64,000 nt of DNA from Agroathelia rolfsii (lineage: Eukaryota > Basidiomycota > Agaricomycetes > Amylocorticiales > Amylocorticiaceae). The notes under the pieces are model-generated. The model was not told the origin of the DNA and ran no database searches. It saw nothing but the letters and a program-made list of their open reading frames with translations. Location: assembly GCA_018343915.1 (NCBI GenBank), contig JABRWF010000001.1, positions 1,302,001 through 1,366,000 of the forward strand. Reading direction: 5' to 3'. Made by a program: the position numbers and the translations under genes. Positions 12,235 to 25,757 of the stretch are shown here, in pieces (the first letter of the stretch is position 1; every line of letters starts with the position of its first letter).

Positions 12235-13290
12235 TCATATGGTGATTTCGCCCTCGATACTCTCCGCTTCTAGTCCTAGGCGAGGGAGGACATCGTCATA
12301 CCTGACACGGTTGTAATTTTTCAAGTACCTCAAAATCTTTTGGCGCTGGTGTACTAGTATGCGCAACGCTTTTCGGTTTTCTTTGTCCTGTCGGAACTGG
12401 TTGAGATGTACCCAAAGTTTTCGGATACGCATAGTGAGAATGGCAGCTGAGGACGCGTGATAAAATCGTCTGAGCAAAAGATACTCGGATAGCAAAAAAA
12501 AAGTGCGCGTACCCTGAACCTCTGGTCGGCCTGGATCATGTGGGTTTTCGGGCGACGAAAACGCAGCAATACACCGCCTCCTATTTTCATACGCCAATCC
12601 AGCCGCATTGGCATTACGCAGGTCAAGTACCTGGGTCACCGCCTTGAGTTTGTACCGCTCACGCGCCTCGGCCGCTGCCAAATCCTCAGGCGACATCGAA
12701 GGCTCCCCAGATGCAAGGCGTTGCTTCACCATCCACGAAATATCACTATCATTGGGCAGCCAGGCTACTCCGTGCCCAGGCTGCGAGGTAGGAGCTTTGC
12801 TCTTGCCGTCCAAACCCTCTGCCTCGGGAATGGACTGCGCAGAGAGAGTGGGCAGATGCTCGAACAGCACTTTGCGCTCCTGTTCGCCAACACCAAATGC
12901 CAGGTTTTTTGGAATGGTTACACTATCTCCTGCAACGTGCAGCGACTCGACGGGGGCCTGTGCGAGCTTCTCCTCGTCGACGAGGGCTTTGCAGAGGTCG
13001 CTGTTGAGCCAGAGTGCTTCATTGCCTATGCGGTGCCCAAGCACAGGGTGTGGTTTGGCCTTACGCTTACGCGCCGAGCGGTCCTTATTGCGATCAGTCT
13101 TGTTCGCGTTGCGAGGCGCCTCGGGGTGCAGAGAGCCCAGCACACGGGGATGAGCTACGACAGCGGGTGCGACAGCGGAGGTGTGGAAGAGCGAAGCCGC
13201 TGGGCGACTACCTAGAAGCGGAAATGTTTAAGAAATAGTTCCAGCAGCGATATAGATAGTCATACATTGAGCAAAGTATGCGCGCAACAT
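12235..13290 (-). CDS. Mitochondrial small-subunit ribosomal protein uS15m
   Basis: Component of the mitochondrial ribosome small subunit that binds the central domain of the rRNA. Three exons: 13290-13266, 13211-12513 and 12446-12235, giving 311 residues. The S15 domain is at the C-terminus: LVHQRQKILRYLKNYN then RVRYDDVLPRLGL, matching bacterial S15. The N-terminus (MLRAYFAQCSRPAASLFHTS) looks like a cleavable mitochondrial presequence, and a ~180-residue fungal extension lies between. The 66-nt second intron (12512-12447) is a multiple of three with no stop, so retention would add 22 residues in frame. The ATG at 13290 is supported by the splice phase and the leader it creates. Confidence 0.85.
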
Positions 13291-13879
13291 CGTCAACAGC
13301 TGCTACAGCCCAGAGTAAGTATTCTGCAAGCCTTGTTAATTCGTTAATTGGCCAAAGTCACGCGAAGTCAGACGGAATTTCAACTTATGAGCGGAGTCTC
13401 AAATTCATTCCTAAGAGTATATAAATGAAAATTTTCGCATATTCCTTCTTTTCTCCAAGAGAGAATGCCACGCTGCGCAACGTAGCACTCGCGACCGTTG
13501 ATGACAGTGCCAGTGACGACTCCTTTCACGGGGCGTCCTGATCTCTCGAGAGTATTGTCTCCAGCCTAGGAAGTGTCGTGTTGACGGTGTATAGGACATG
13601 GCATGTCGACATAAACTGGTACATATCTTTGTCGATAGTTTTTTTTTTTTGTTCAATGCACCTTTTATTATTATTACTTCTCTGGAGTGATTTTGAGACA
13701 TTGAGAGTTGTGAAATCAACGCCAAAACGCTATCGAGATGCTGCATGCGATTGCATTTGCCGACGGGGAAAGCCATGAAAAATCTTCATCTTTTCAAACC
13801 CCAACCTCCACAATCTTCGTTACCGCCATCGTGCAAAAGGTCTTCTTGACCGGTCCTTTTCTCCTGCTCTCGGACCACC
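13291..13879. other. Divergent intergenic region between uS15m and NOG2
   Basis: 589 bp between divergent genes for mitochondrial and nucleolar ribosome components. It contains a T11 run near 13639 and pyrimidine-rich sequence upstream of the NOG2 ATG. No coding frame convinces me. Confidence 0.35.
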
Positions 13880-16366
13880 ATGGCGCCCGCACCAACCAAA
13901 AAGAAGGCATCGTCCTCGTCAGGAATTTCACTCAAGAAAGTCAAGGGCGAGAATTTCTACCGCGATGCGAAAAAAGTCGCCCGGACCAAGATGCTCACGG
14001 GCGGCAAGGCCGTGCGCGACAAGGACGGCAAGATCATCCAGGCGGCAGCGTTCCAGAAGGGCGAGGACGAAACGAAGCCAGGGCGGGTGCAGCCTGATCG
14101 TCGGTGGTTTGGTAAGCCCATCAATGTATAACATTGCGCAGAGAGGAGGCAGATCTGACATTGATTTTGGGCTGTGCGTAAAAAAAAAAAAAAAGGGAAC
14201 ACAAGAGTTATCTCGCAGACCGCTCTTGACCACTTCAGGACGAGCCTGGGCACAAAGAAGGATGATCCGTACTCCGTCCTCTTGAGGCGGAATAAATTGC
14301 CTATGGCATTGTTGGACGATGCTGCTAATCCCAATACTCGCAAGGTGTGTGGTTGCGACTTGATATTAAAGAAAATTGAGCATTGATGATAAATGTCGGT
14401 ACAGCGCTCGCATATAGTCGAGACTGAATCTTTCCAAGATACATTCGGCCCCAAGGCGCAGCGAAAGCGACCGAGGCTTGACGTGGGCACATTCGAGGAG
14501 CTTAGCAAGCTTGGCGCTGCCGCAGAGGAGGAAGAGGCTGCCGAAGAAAACAGCTCAGGAGTAACAGGTCCGTCGCCTTCTTCGACCTCTCCTCTTATAC
14601 AAGTCAGTTAATCATTTTTTGGATATAGGCCTAGCTTCTACAATCGCCGAACCACCCACACATGCGGACTACAATGAGCCGATCTACGCCAAAGGCACTT
14701 CGAGACGGATATACGGAGAACTGTATAAAGTCATCGACTCGTCGGATGTTATTCTTCACGTCCTCGACGCGCGCGATCCATTAGGCACGCTATGTGATTC
14801 GGTGTTGGAGTATATCAAAAAGGAGAAGTCGCACAAACAGGTGGTACTGGTCATCAACAAGTGCGATCTCGTACCGAACTGGGTAACGGTATGTAGCTTT
14901 CATCTCCCTCATCCTTTTTTTTTTTACAAGCATTTGACCATGTTTATCTTGAACCACATAGGCCCGGTACATCCAACATTTGACACCCAAATACCCCACC
15001 ATCGCATTCCACGCATCGCCGAACCACTCATTCGGCAAGGGCTCGCTCATCCAGCTTCTCCGCCAGTTTTCACAGTTGCACTCGGACAAGAAGCAGATCT
15101 CAGTTGGCTTCATCGGGTATCCCAATGTGGGCAAGAGTAGTGTCATAAACACACTCAAGAGTGGCAAAGTGTGCAAGGTGGCGCCTATTCCTGGCGAGAC
15201 CAAAGTGTGTCCTCTTCCATTGCCTTTCTTTTGCTCATTACAGAAAACCTAATTACTCTACCTTAGGTTTGGCAATATATCACGCTCACGCGACGTATAT
15301 ACCTCATCGACTGCCCTGGTATCGTACCCACTTCAGCACATGACTCGCAAACGTCCACGGTGCTCAAAGGTGTCGTACGCGTCGAGGCGCTACCCACACC
15401 CTCGGAACACATTCCTACACTCATGGAGCGAGTCAAGCCCTTGTACCTCTCGCGAACATACGGCGTTCCGCTACCAGATCAATCCAACCCATCCCAAGGC
15501 TGGGAGCCAGAGGAGTTCCTGGATAAGCTGGCGCGCATGAAGGGCCGGCTGTTGAAGGGCGGAGAGCCGGATCTGAATGCGGTGGCGAAGATTGTGTTGA
15601 GTGATTGGGTGAGGGGCAGGATTCCATTCTTTGTACCGCCGCCGGAGAGGAGTGAGGAATTGAATGCGCGTGAGGCAAAGGAGAAGGCGAGGAAGGCGAG
15701 GGCAGAAGCGAAGGGTAAAGGCAAGGCTGTAGCAGGGGAAGAGGAGCAGGAACAGGAAGGGCCGGTGACTCTGTCTGTCAAGCAGCATCTTGGATCGATT
15801 ATGCAGAAGAATTCGTTCTTGGCCGAAGATGTGAAGCCATTAGAGGAAGATGGAGATGAAGAAGGCGACGAGGACGGGGCCGAGGGAGAAAGTGAAGGCG
15901 AGAGTGGGGATAGCGGTGCGGACGATGCGATTGCGGACGAAGGGGAAGATGAAGAGGAGCCAGAGCTATCTTGGAACGATGTCTATGCTGAGGCCGATGC
16001 TGCAGTGGAGGAAACACCAGCTACAGGTGAGATGGGATGCCTTTGACTCGATTATGTCCGACTCATTTTTTTTTCTTTAATTCTCATATCAGACGATGAT
16101 CTTGATGCTGATCAATCAGAAGAATCCGAGTCATCTGGTCCATCTGCCAAGGCACCTCGGATGAAGACGAGCAAAGTGAGGAAATAGCTAATCTGTCGCC
16201 ATCTCTTGCATTTACTGATATTTCCGCTCAACAGAAAAAAGCCAAAAACTTCTACACCGATGCCAATGTGAAGAACAAGAACCGGAAAAAGGCGGCCTTC
16301 CTCAAGTCGCTGCCTGTGGGCAAGAGGCGAGAAGGCAGCAGGAAAGTTGGCGGAAAGACGCGGTGA
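13880..16366 (+). CDS. NOG2: Nucleolar GTP-binding protein 2 (60S pre-ribosome GTPase)
   Basis: GTPase required for late nuclear maturation of the 60S subunit. Eight exons: 13880-14111, 14196-14344, 14405-14567, 14629-14888, 14962-15204, 15267-16026, 16093-16175 and 16235-16366, giving 673 residues. The N-terminus contains [20 protein letters not shown] and [14 protein letters not shown], diagnostic of NOG2. The GTPase motifs run in the circularly permuted order: NKCDLVP (G4), then [14 protein letters not shown] (G1), PGETK (G2) and DCPG (G3). The C-terminus is very acidic, then basic ([18 protein letters not shown]), a likely nucleolar signal. Intron 1 has an unusual acceptor: the AG follows a run of about 15 A instead of pyrimidines. 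Start ATG at 13880 is conserved in context (MAPAPTKKK). Confidence 0.95.
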
Positions 16367-16879
16367 GAATAGGCGCCTCTGGCTGACTGGATGTATGCGC
16401 TCGGCTGCGCTCCCGCACTCCCGTAGGGCATCTATACGCTCGCTCAGCTGTATCAAAGCCCGGCTGGCTCCTAGCTCTGCCCGGGACATCCCGCCGGGCC
16501 GCGGTTGAATATTCATGATAGGGAGGGAGATGATCTACATAAATACGAGTGGTTGTGTCGAGAATCGATTTGTTTATTCTGTACTCTCCTGATGCCATGT
16601 CCTCCCGCACCTTCTTCGCTCGTCCGTAATTCCCACTGGTGGCGGTGCCCCGCTGATAATCCGTGTCCTCTGCTGAGAATATGAGAAAGATAAACGCCCA
16701 TACCGCGGCTGTTCCGGGCGGAGAGTGAGAGAGATTGGTGAGATTGCACATGGGCCACTAAGATTTTTCCAGGCGGCGAAAGAGCAAAGAGATCATTGGG
16801 GCGACGGGGGCCATACTTAAAGGCCGCGAGTGTCTTCCCCCCTCCTCCTCTTCTCTCATCCACCATCTCCGCCATCTCC
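16367..16879. promoter_or_regulatory. Intergenic region with enolase promoter
   Basis: 513 bp between the NOG2 stop and the enolase ATG. The last 80 bp are strongly CT-rich (stretches of ccccctcctcctcttctctc), typical of highly expressed fungal genes. No other element identified. Confidence 0.45.
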
Positions 16880-18601
<1,722 letters not shown>

Positions 18602-18999
18602 GTGGACACGCTCTTATAAATGTTCAAAAAATTGTGAATTTCTTGGAATGGGGGATGATTTGATCTTTTTTTCATGGCGGTTGTATGCAAGGAGAGAAGG
18701 AAACTAACAAAAATGTTTTTGTACGTTGTTGATAACAAAGCCGAACATTGAATGACAATGCATAGACAGTTGCTTTGCTACTGATTTTGCTGTATGAAGT
18801 GTTTCTAATGTAGCATCAAAACTCTTTGTTAACTTGCACAAACTTGCACAGAAACCCATGAGCCCTAGCAGGAGGAGAAAAAGGTAACTTGTTCTGATTC
18901 TATTCTGGATTAAGTTGAATGGCAGGGAAATCGCTCCCTTGACACGAGGTTAGAAGCTATTTGGTTCAAAACAATAGTGGCATTCAAACCTCTCGATTC
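18602..18999. other. Enolase 3' flank
   Basis: About 400 bp of 3' UTR and spacer. A stretch at about 18655-18714 resembles 23127-23180 (see findings). No gene seen. Confidence 0.4.
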
Positions 19000-19959
19000 A
19001 CACGAGGGGCAAGGAGCTGTCAAGTGACCCAACCATCATGCCCATAATTCCACTATTCCACATAACCAACAATCATGTTTTACCTGTCCGGCTCCATAAA
19101 CTCCCCCCTCTCCATTGATACTCATTAATATAACAGGCTGGTCATTTCGTATACAGTTTCAAACCTCTTAACTTCCTCTTATGCTACCACACACCACACT
19201 TCCCTTACCTTCCAAAAAGTCATCACAGTTCCTCACACCGTAGTTTGTCTACAGTACATGATGCGGTATATAAATGTATTTTTTTTTAAAAAAATTAAAT
19301 TAAATTAAAAAAAGAGCTGTCAAGTGACGCACGGCGTCCGTCCTGTCGACTAAGTCGAGCTGGGTCGTATCTATGGTGTCAGCTCCCTTTTGGGTAGGAC
19401 AAAGGGTAAATTCGGCTGGGCTTGGTCGGGAGCATTGGAAATGATCGCAATACATGTGATCAATTGATTAGATTAAGCCTAGTAGCGCATACTTTATTGA
19501 ACTGCAAGCAGACTACATTCAATTCAATAAACGTCGTCATTGTTATCAGCATGAAAAATGTACCATACAGATAGGTATAATCCGGCTAAGAGGAACCTAG
19601 TAGTCCCTACTAGTCCCGGGTCCGGGTGCCAGTGTATGAGGGACCCCGGCGGAAACTAACAGGAAGTTGAATTTTGTGAATCGTTGTGCACACTAGGTTC
19701 CTCTTAACCTGATTATACCTATCTGTACGGTACACATTTTTCACGTTGACAACAATGACGACGTTTATTGGATTGAATGTAGTCTGCTTGCAGTTCAATA
19801 AAGTGTGGGCTAGTACTAAGAGGTTTAATCTAATCAATTGATCATATGTGCTGCGACCATTTCCCTTTGTCCTACCCAAAAGGGAGCTGACACCCTAGCT
19901 ATGACCTAGTCAACAGGATGGACGTCGTGCGTCACTTGACAGCTCCTTGCCCCTCATGT
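19000..19959. mobile_element. Fold-back (long inverted repeat) DNA element, MITE-like
   Basis: A 25-bp sequence at 19004-19028, beginning GAGGGGCAAGGAGCTGTC, recurs as its exact reverse complement at 19931-19955. Inside, a long left arm (about 19314-19600) and right arm (about 19690-19946) are imperfect reverse complements, around a ~90-bp unpaired centre containing tcccgggtccgggtgcc. It has no coding capacity, so it is non-autonomous. A possible target duplication CGATTCA flanks it (18994-19000 and about 19967-19973), but this is weak. The left arm is interrupted by a retroposon-like insertion. Superfamily cannot be assigned by eye. Confidence 0.75.
19014..19328 (+). mobile_element. Poly(A)-tailed retroposon insertion with 15-bp target duplication
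   Basis: The 15-mer GAGCTGTCAAGTGAC occurs at 19014-19028 and again at 19314-19328, flanking 285 bp that the right arm of the fold-back element lacks. The inserted DNA begins ccaaccatcatg and ends with an A-rich tail (T9 followed by an A/T-rich, mostly A tract, about 19280-19313). A long target duplication plus a 3' A-tail is the signature of LINE-driven retroposition (a SINE or a reverse-transcribed RNA). I do not recognise the source RNA, and no pol III boxes were evident. Confidence 0.7.
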
Positions 19960-22187
19960 CAGAGGGCGATTCAAAATCCAATTCAGCCTGGATTCAACGA
20001 GCGGAATCAAAGATTGAATCGAGCATGGAAAGTTTGAACGACATCATTCAAACACTTCACTGTTGCGATCCATAGATCACTTCTGGTGCTATTCTGCAGA
20101 ATTTTAATAAAGGCACATCATGGAAATAGTGCTTATTAATATGGCATCATTCTCAGTAATGTTTAGAATCATTTATGCCATTTTTTCATTAGTATCTTAT
20201 AGTAGTATCAGGGTTTCTGCACCGTTCCTCGTAGCCTTGCTACATAAGTATCGGTCTCTAGATCATTTTATTCATTTACTATTAGTACAAGTCTAGTATT
20301 CCTCATAGTAAGCTTTGCAGGTGCTAAGGGGAAGTGAGGATAGTGGAAATGCTAAAGGTCAGTAGCGGTGGAGGACTGAATCTGAATTTTGATACGGCGA
20401 AGCTGGCTGAAGCGGCTAGCGAGTCGCTTCGATTCAGAATCCGATTCGCGTCTGAATCGATGGCTGAATGGAATTTAAAATCGGCCTCCCAATTGATAGC
20501 TTTGAACGCCCTTAATGTTTGAAATGAAATGTTCCTCGGGCTCCCCATTTGAAGTTTGTATTTAATTTCTACTAGCCGTCACACTCTGGCTCTTTCTCTT
20601 CCGGCATCTCCCTGTGGTCGCCCCTCTCTTTTTCATCTCTGGCTGTACCATGTCGTGCTTCCACTATGTACCACCCGAAATCAGCGTACTCTCCCCTCTA
20701 ATCGGGCATTTCGCACCATAGCTTGTATCATGCTTTATAATACGAGATGAAACTTGTATAATAGAAATCATATAGTTTAAAATATTAGCATGATTGTTAC
20801 TTATGATGTTCAACCATTCCGTAGGAGTCAGTGGGACTCTACTCCATGTGTTGAGCACTGTTGTCAATACTCTCACAGCACTCTGATCCACCCAAACATT
20901 ACTTCAAAGAAAGAGAAATCTTGACTACATTGCTCTATAGTATCTGTTATAGGGGCTTAAAAGTTAGGCTACATGCATGCCGGGATATTGCACTTGGTTT
21001 GCTTCTTTCACACTGATACAACAAAAAAATTCTACTTGTTTAGCATCGTGATAGAGGGGGGAGGCGTGCTTGTATAGAATCCTGTCATAAAGTTGGCAGA
21101 GAAGAGGCGAGGCCGCTAGTTGTGGTGTCAAGGCTGGTCGGCGGAGGTCGAGCCCACCCGAGTCTGCGTCAATGGGCACGCGGGGGAGTGAGGTACTTGG
21201 AAGCGCAGATGATATTGGAGCGAGTAGAATGAGCGACAATAAAAGATAAGGATGTATAATAATAGAAGAAATGGTAAAGAACGAAGGTGCGACTGCGCAA
21301 AACGAGTGTGTGTGTGTGTGTGTGTGTGTGCGACGAAATGGACGGTCTGTATGAAGAACTCCTCCTCTCTCCTCACGCCATATCCTTTGTTGGTGCGTGC
21401 CAACCATTTCGCACGTGACCCTCTACGGTGGCTCCCTCGGTGCTCTGGCATCGAGTGCTATGCCTATCCGGTCCGCGATCCGTAACATGTGAGCTCTGAG
21501 ATGAGCCAGGCATCCCTTCTTCCCATGCTTAACAAAAGGTAGTTCAAGTGCGACGTATTTTGGGAGGTGCTCGAGAGGGTGAAGACATTATATTTAATAG
21601 ACTGTACTGCACACGACGGTTGATAGAGCAAAAGGAAGACACTGTATGTCACCATATAAAGAGAAGTTCTGAATATAGATGCAAGATGGAAGATGGACGA
21701 TGGACGATGGACGAGAGCCGAGAGCCGAGAGAAAGAGTGTGAGAACGGAAGGTAGCAGAAGAGAAGAATAAAATAATTATTGTTATCATGGGACGAGTAT
21801 TTGCAACTCTAGACGTATCAAAGCCACACGTAGAAGATAAAATGCACTCTGCCTTAAGACAAGATCACTTTATACTGCATACTTATATTCCTTACTTCGT
21901 GAGCCAAACAATGGTGTAACTATTCGATATCTTTCACATGAGGAAATATAAGATTTTGGATGATTAAGTCCCACAAGTTAAAATTTGCGCATATTATACT
22001 GTATTTGCTATGCATACCGAGAATTATAACATGGTCCGTAAGTTGGGAATCAAATTAATCAAAATCAAGCTGGCAGAGCGAGGGCTCAAATTCGCAAAGC
22101 CCCAGGGAATTGATGTCTGTGTAAAGAAAGAAATGAGCAAGGTTTAGGGCTGAACATCTTGAATGCCGAAAAAAAAGTTTATTCACA
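19960..22187. other. Long gene-poor stretch
   Basis: Frames such as 20334-20522 plus and 20964-21451 minus lack recognisable motifs. Several GATTCA/GAATC words cluster near 19970-20060 and 20380-20470. Short imperfect tandem units (gatggac, gagccga) lie at about 21685-21735. Confidence 0.3.
21305..21330. repeat. (GT)13 microsatellite
   Basis: Thirteen uninterrupted GT units directly visible in the sequence. It lies in gene-poor DNA. It creates a His-Thr repeat in overlapping false frames on the minus strand. Confidence 0.95.
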
Positions 22188-22392
22188 ACTACCAGCATTG
22201 GCCTCAGCAATATGATTTGGATCAATCTGAAGATTATGCATATCAAGGTCTGATTGAAGTTCTCTGTTATATTGCGATGAGGTCCCTTCAACAGTACTAC
22301 TGGCGGGCTCGGGCACAGCATTGAGTCCCAGACCAATGGTTCCCAGTTCTGACGGCGCCGCTGGGCTAGACAGGTGGATGCTGTTCCTCGAT
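22188..22392 (-). other. Possible terminal exon of an unrecognised gene
   Basis: On the minus strand one frame gives about 60 residues with protein-like composition, including SSPAAPSELGTIGLGLNAVP and LDMHNLQIDPNHIAEANAG, ending at a stop near 22188 and preceded by a possible acceptor. Upstream minus-strand pieces near 22900-23080 also look partly coding (KLVQELLAMSRSR, SEIETVDSSPMHMVS) but contain stops. It may be the tail of a decayed gene, perhaps a transcription factor. I do not recognise it. Confidence 0.25.
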
Positions 22393-23126
22393 ACTCAGTA
22401 TACTAGTATACTCAGATAGTGACCTGCTGAAATGCCCTTACGGTATAGCTACGACTATGAGCGCAGGAATGACTTGGTATAGCCAACATAGTCGAAAGAT
22501 GGCAACCATACTACTAATAGTAAGACTCGAGCACATGAATGGATAAGTAGATGCTAACTTGAGTTATGTTCTGTTGCTCAGCAAATACAAAAAAGGAGTG
22601 TAATCAAGGCAATGAGACACAGAAACCGGTCTGCGCTATGGGTACGGACAAGTTCGAAAGTAAGGCCAGCTGACTACCACTATTCTCATCCGTTGTGTAG
22701 GCCCTGATATTTATACATTCTCCATAGGTTATTTCACTTGAACTAAACCTCTGTATAATCCAATCAAACAAAAACCCTGTGAGTGTTACCATTATCATGG
22801 ATATCATTAAAGAGTATCACCATCATGATCCTAGTGACTTGAACTTCCAAGTCACATTACTGGGCTGGGCAAGTTCACCGGGTTGATTTACTGAACCAAT
22901 CAAGTTCAGTTTTTGGCTGACACCTTCACTACATTGATCAAAAGCTGCGCATAGCACATATCGCAATCATGATACCATGTGCATAGGGCTAGAGTCCACT
23001 GTTTCAATTTCGGATGGGCCGCAATGATTCCATCATCTAGAACGAGACATGGCAAGAAGTTCCTGCACAAGTTTACCAACCTTGTGTAGAGAGGCAAACA
23101 AGAAGCTGAAAGACTGGAATCTGGTT

Positions 23127-23180
23127 TGATCTTTTGGATGATGGTGGTTATATGCGAGGAGAGAAGGAAACCAACAAAAT
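23127..23180 (+). repeat. Fragment similar to enolase 3' flank
   Basis: The stretch containing gttatatgcgaggagagaag and then gaaaccaacaaaat closely matches the enolase 3' flank at about 18655-18710 (gttgtatgcaaggagagaag, then gaaactaacaaaaat), preceded in both by tttgatctttt. The similarity spans about 50 bp with scattered substitutions. Confidence 0.5.
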
Positions 23181-23702
23181 ACTAGTGTTCAAAGCTGCTT
23201 CAAAGGCCACTTCAAGTTTCAGGTCTCGCTTCAGCCGCATGAAACGGCGAGCACGTTAGGGTCCTGTAAGAAAGTCTCTGGAGGGCCATAAATAAAGTAA
23301 GTTACAATCTTGTAACTTACATAAAATACATGTCGAGTAGTGAATTGGTAAAAATAGAAAGTTCAAAGAATATAACTGGGAGAAAATGAAAAGATGAATA
23401 ATACGAGGCTCAGAATCTAGTCTGAGATCGATGCATGTATTAGCTGAGGCCAGCTATACACTCTTATACTTGCGCAAAGGCCATTTTATGTCTTCAAGAT
23501 TTAGGCGCACGATTAGTGGTGACCCACCGTTGAAACTTGCGTACTTCAAGGAGATAGTAATGCCGAATAGCTGTGATGGATGGTTGGAAGATGACATGAT
23601 GAGAACTGACACTGTGATTATATATGTATGCAGTTAGGTTTGCGAGAACATAAGTATTCTGCCGGGCATAGTAGAGATTGGCTGTACAGGCATCATCACA
23701 AG

Positions 23703-23720
23703 TATATATATATATATATA
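23703..23720. repeat. (TA)9 microsatellite
   Basis: Nine TA units, directly visible. Confidence 0.9.
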
Positions 23721-24623
23721 AGAATATCCGCAGTCGCATTATGAATGGCCGGGAACATTAACGTTGTAAAGTCTCATTGTTACTAACAGGATATTCATGA
23801 TACTACCAATGATGAGATCACATTCATCTTGAGACACAATGCATGATACGTCACGCAAAGCGCGCATCAGGAGGTACAATCCTGCTTACTTGCCGGGATA
23901 ACAGATGACAGCCATGTAGCTACGAACTGGATAAGTGTGAGGAGATTCAGAATGGAAGAAGTGTGAGAAGTACTAGTATAATCAATCCAGAAGTTGATTC
24001 AAGGAGAAAAGGCCTAGTTTTTCGGGTGGTAGACGAGTGGTAAATGTCGGTATTCCAGAACTTTCACCCTTGTAGGCGCTTGAGATCAAGACGCCTTGTA
24101 GTCATGATGACTCAGAGGCGCTGCTCAGTAGATAAATAAGGGAAGGAGGAGTGGCTGGACGGAGAATCTGTGATCGCCGTTTACAAGCAACAGTCATCAT
24201 AAGTAAAGAGAGAGCATCTCCCCAGAGTGTTCCAAACTTGGTGGCAAAGAACATCGGTAGCCTGTGCTGACCGAAGCCGCGATAGCTGGCATGGCATAGA
24301 ACATTGGGGGCATATTTGCCTAAAAAGGCACTTTGAGCACCAGAAAATGATAAAATGGAGCGAGAAGCCTGGAATACGGGAGTGCGGAGCGGTGATTAGA
24401 GTGTGTGTGACGTTGAATGGTGCCACCCGAACTGTGGCGCGGAGTTGTCTTATCGTCATCGTCATTCACTTATAGTCACAAAGACGACAGAGAACCCGAC
24501 TGGGACCGACTGGGCTTGCTCGCTCTCTCCTGCACACTGCCCTCGTACAGCCAAGAGTGCTTCATAGACCTATTTCTCTAGATTCCTCTGCATCCCTTCT
24601 TCATCCAAGCTTCTCTTTCTCTC

Positions 24624-25757
24624 ATGCCTCGATCGCGCTTTATATTACCACTCATTAACTCTACTACTCGTTCGCCTTCTACCTCTACCACCACTAATAC
24701 CTCTTCTACTGTTATACCCCCACCCACGACACACACACGCTCCGCCTCTCCTGATCCTACATCTACTAGTCTTACAACTCTCGTTTGTCCCACCTGCTCG
24801 AGGGAGCTCGAGCAAGATATGCCCACGACCCTCTCCCTGATGAACGGCAACACGCACGGCCAGGAGCTGCACCAGCAGCAGCCTCGCCAGCGCATCAAGA
24901 GGGCGGGGCGTATGCTCGGCTCCCTTAGAGGTGCATCTGTGTCTCATTCCATCGCCAATCCTGTGCAGCAGACCAACCCTGGCAACGACCACGGCACTGC
25001 GAAATGCTCTTGCCGTGCCATAAGCAGCGGCGGCCATAACAACAACAGCAGCACTGGCAAGGCCGGCGGCGGTCTTAAACAACAACAGCAACATCACCAC
25101 CACCGCAAAGCCAGCCACTCCATCTCGTCGAAGCACATCGCAGACCATTTGGCCTTGGTGGACGACGACGATTTTATTGGTGTTCATTGCGATGCTGACG
25201 GCTTGCGTTCGCCCGAGTTGTCTCCCGTACGTGACACAGATGGTGAGGATGGACGGGGGTACATCGTTAATCCTTCCTCTCAGTTCCAACCCCGTGAGAT
25301 CACGCTCGCAGAGTTTGTCACGACGCTGAAGAAGAAGCCGCGCAAGGGTAAAGGTGAGATACTTTGATTCTTGTTTCATGAGCTCATAACCCCATTTGTC
25401 TTTCATCTCTTCATTGCCTCTTCCACACTGAGCGCATACATCCATTTCCGCTTATATCGTGGCTTAATGTCACGTGATGCGTTCACTTTTAATTGCTTTC
25501 ACTTCTACTTATTCGCCCTTCCAAATATGATGCTAATAATGACGTCAAATCAACTAACTAAAACAGCTGGCGATTTTGAGTTGGTCCCACATATGCGCTC
25601 TGTGATTGCGCTAGACGATGCAGCGCTGAGCGATGGTACACCTGAGCCATCGGACGAGACTTGGGAGCATATCGATGGTCTTGATGATGATGACGAAAAA
25701 TCACCGGAGCGGATTTCGTATGCCAAAGTCGCCGCAGCAGCTGCTAGTACCGATTGA
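24624..25757 (+). CDS. Hypothetical low-complexity protein
   Basis: Two exons, 24624-25353 and 25567-25757, join in phase to give 306 residues. I do not recognise a family. Visible features: a Ser/Thr/Pro-rich N-terminus (residues 1-60), a CPTC pair near residue 54, Gln-, Asn- and His-rich runs around residues 145-170, a basic stretch KKKPRKGKG (about 235-243) at the exon junction, and an acidic C-terminus with DDDDEKSPERISYAKVAAAA. The composition suggests an intrinsically disordered, possibly nuclear or regulatory protein. The intron has a good donor (gtgaga) and an aacag acceptor, and removing it keeps the frame open, which supports a real gene. Confidence 0.6.

Larger units (their letters stand above)
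22393..24623. other. Gene-poor stretch with short repeats
   Basis: No convincing gene. It holds an enolase-3'UTR-like fragment near 23127-23180, an AT dinucleotide run at 23703-23720, and the promoter of the gene at 24624 (CT-rich leader at about 24510-24620). Confidence 0.3.

Noticed and set aside
12538..13215. 225- and 181-codon plus-strand frames
   Set aside because: Antisense to the uS15m gene; the minus-strand frame has the S15 domain and correct splice phases.
20964..21451. Two overlapping minus-strand frames of 107-147 codons
   Set aside because: Built partly on the GT microsatellite (His-Thr repeat) and a CT-rich stretch; no motif and no clear splice structure.
24645..25445. 266-codon minus-strand frame
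   Set aside because: Antisense to the low-complexity gene at 24624; the plus frame has a phase-consistent intron.
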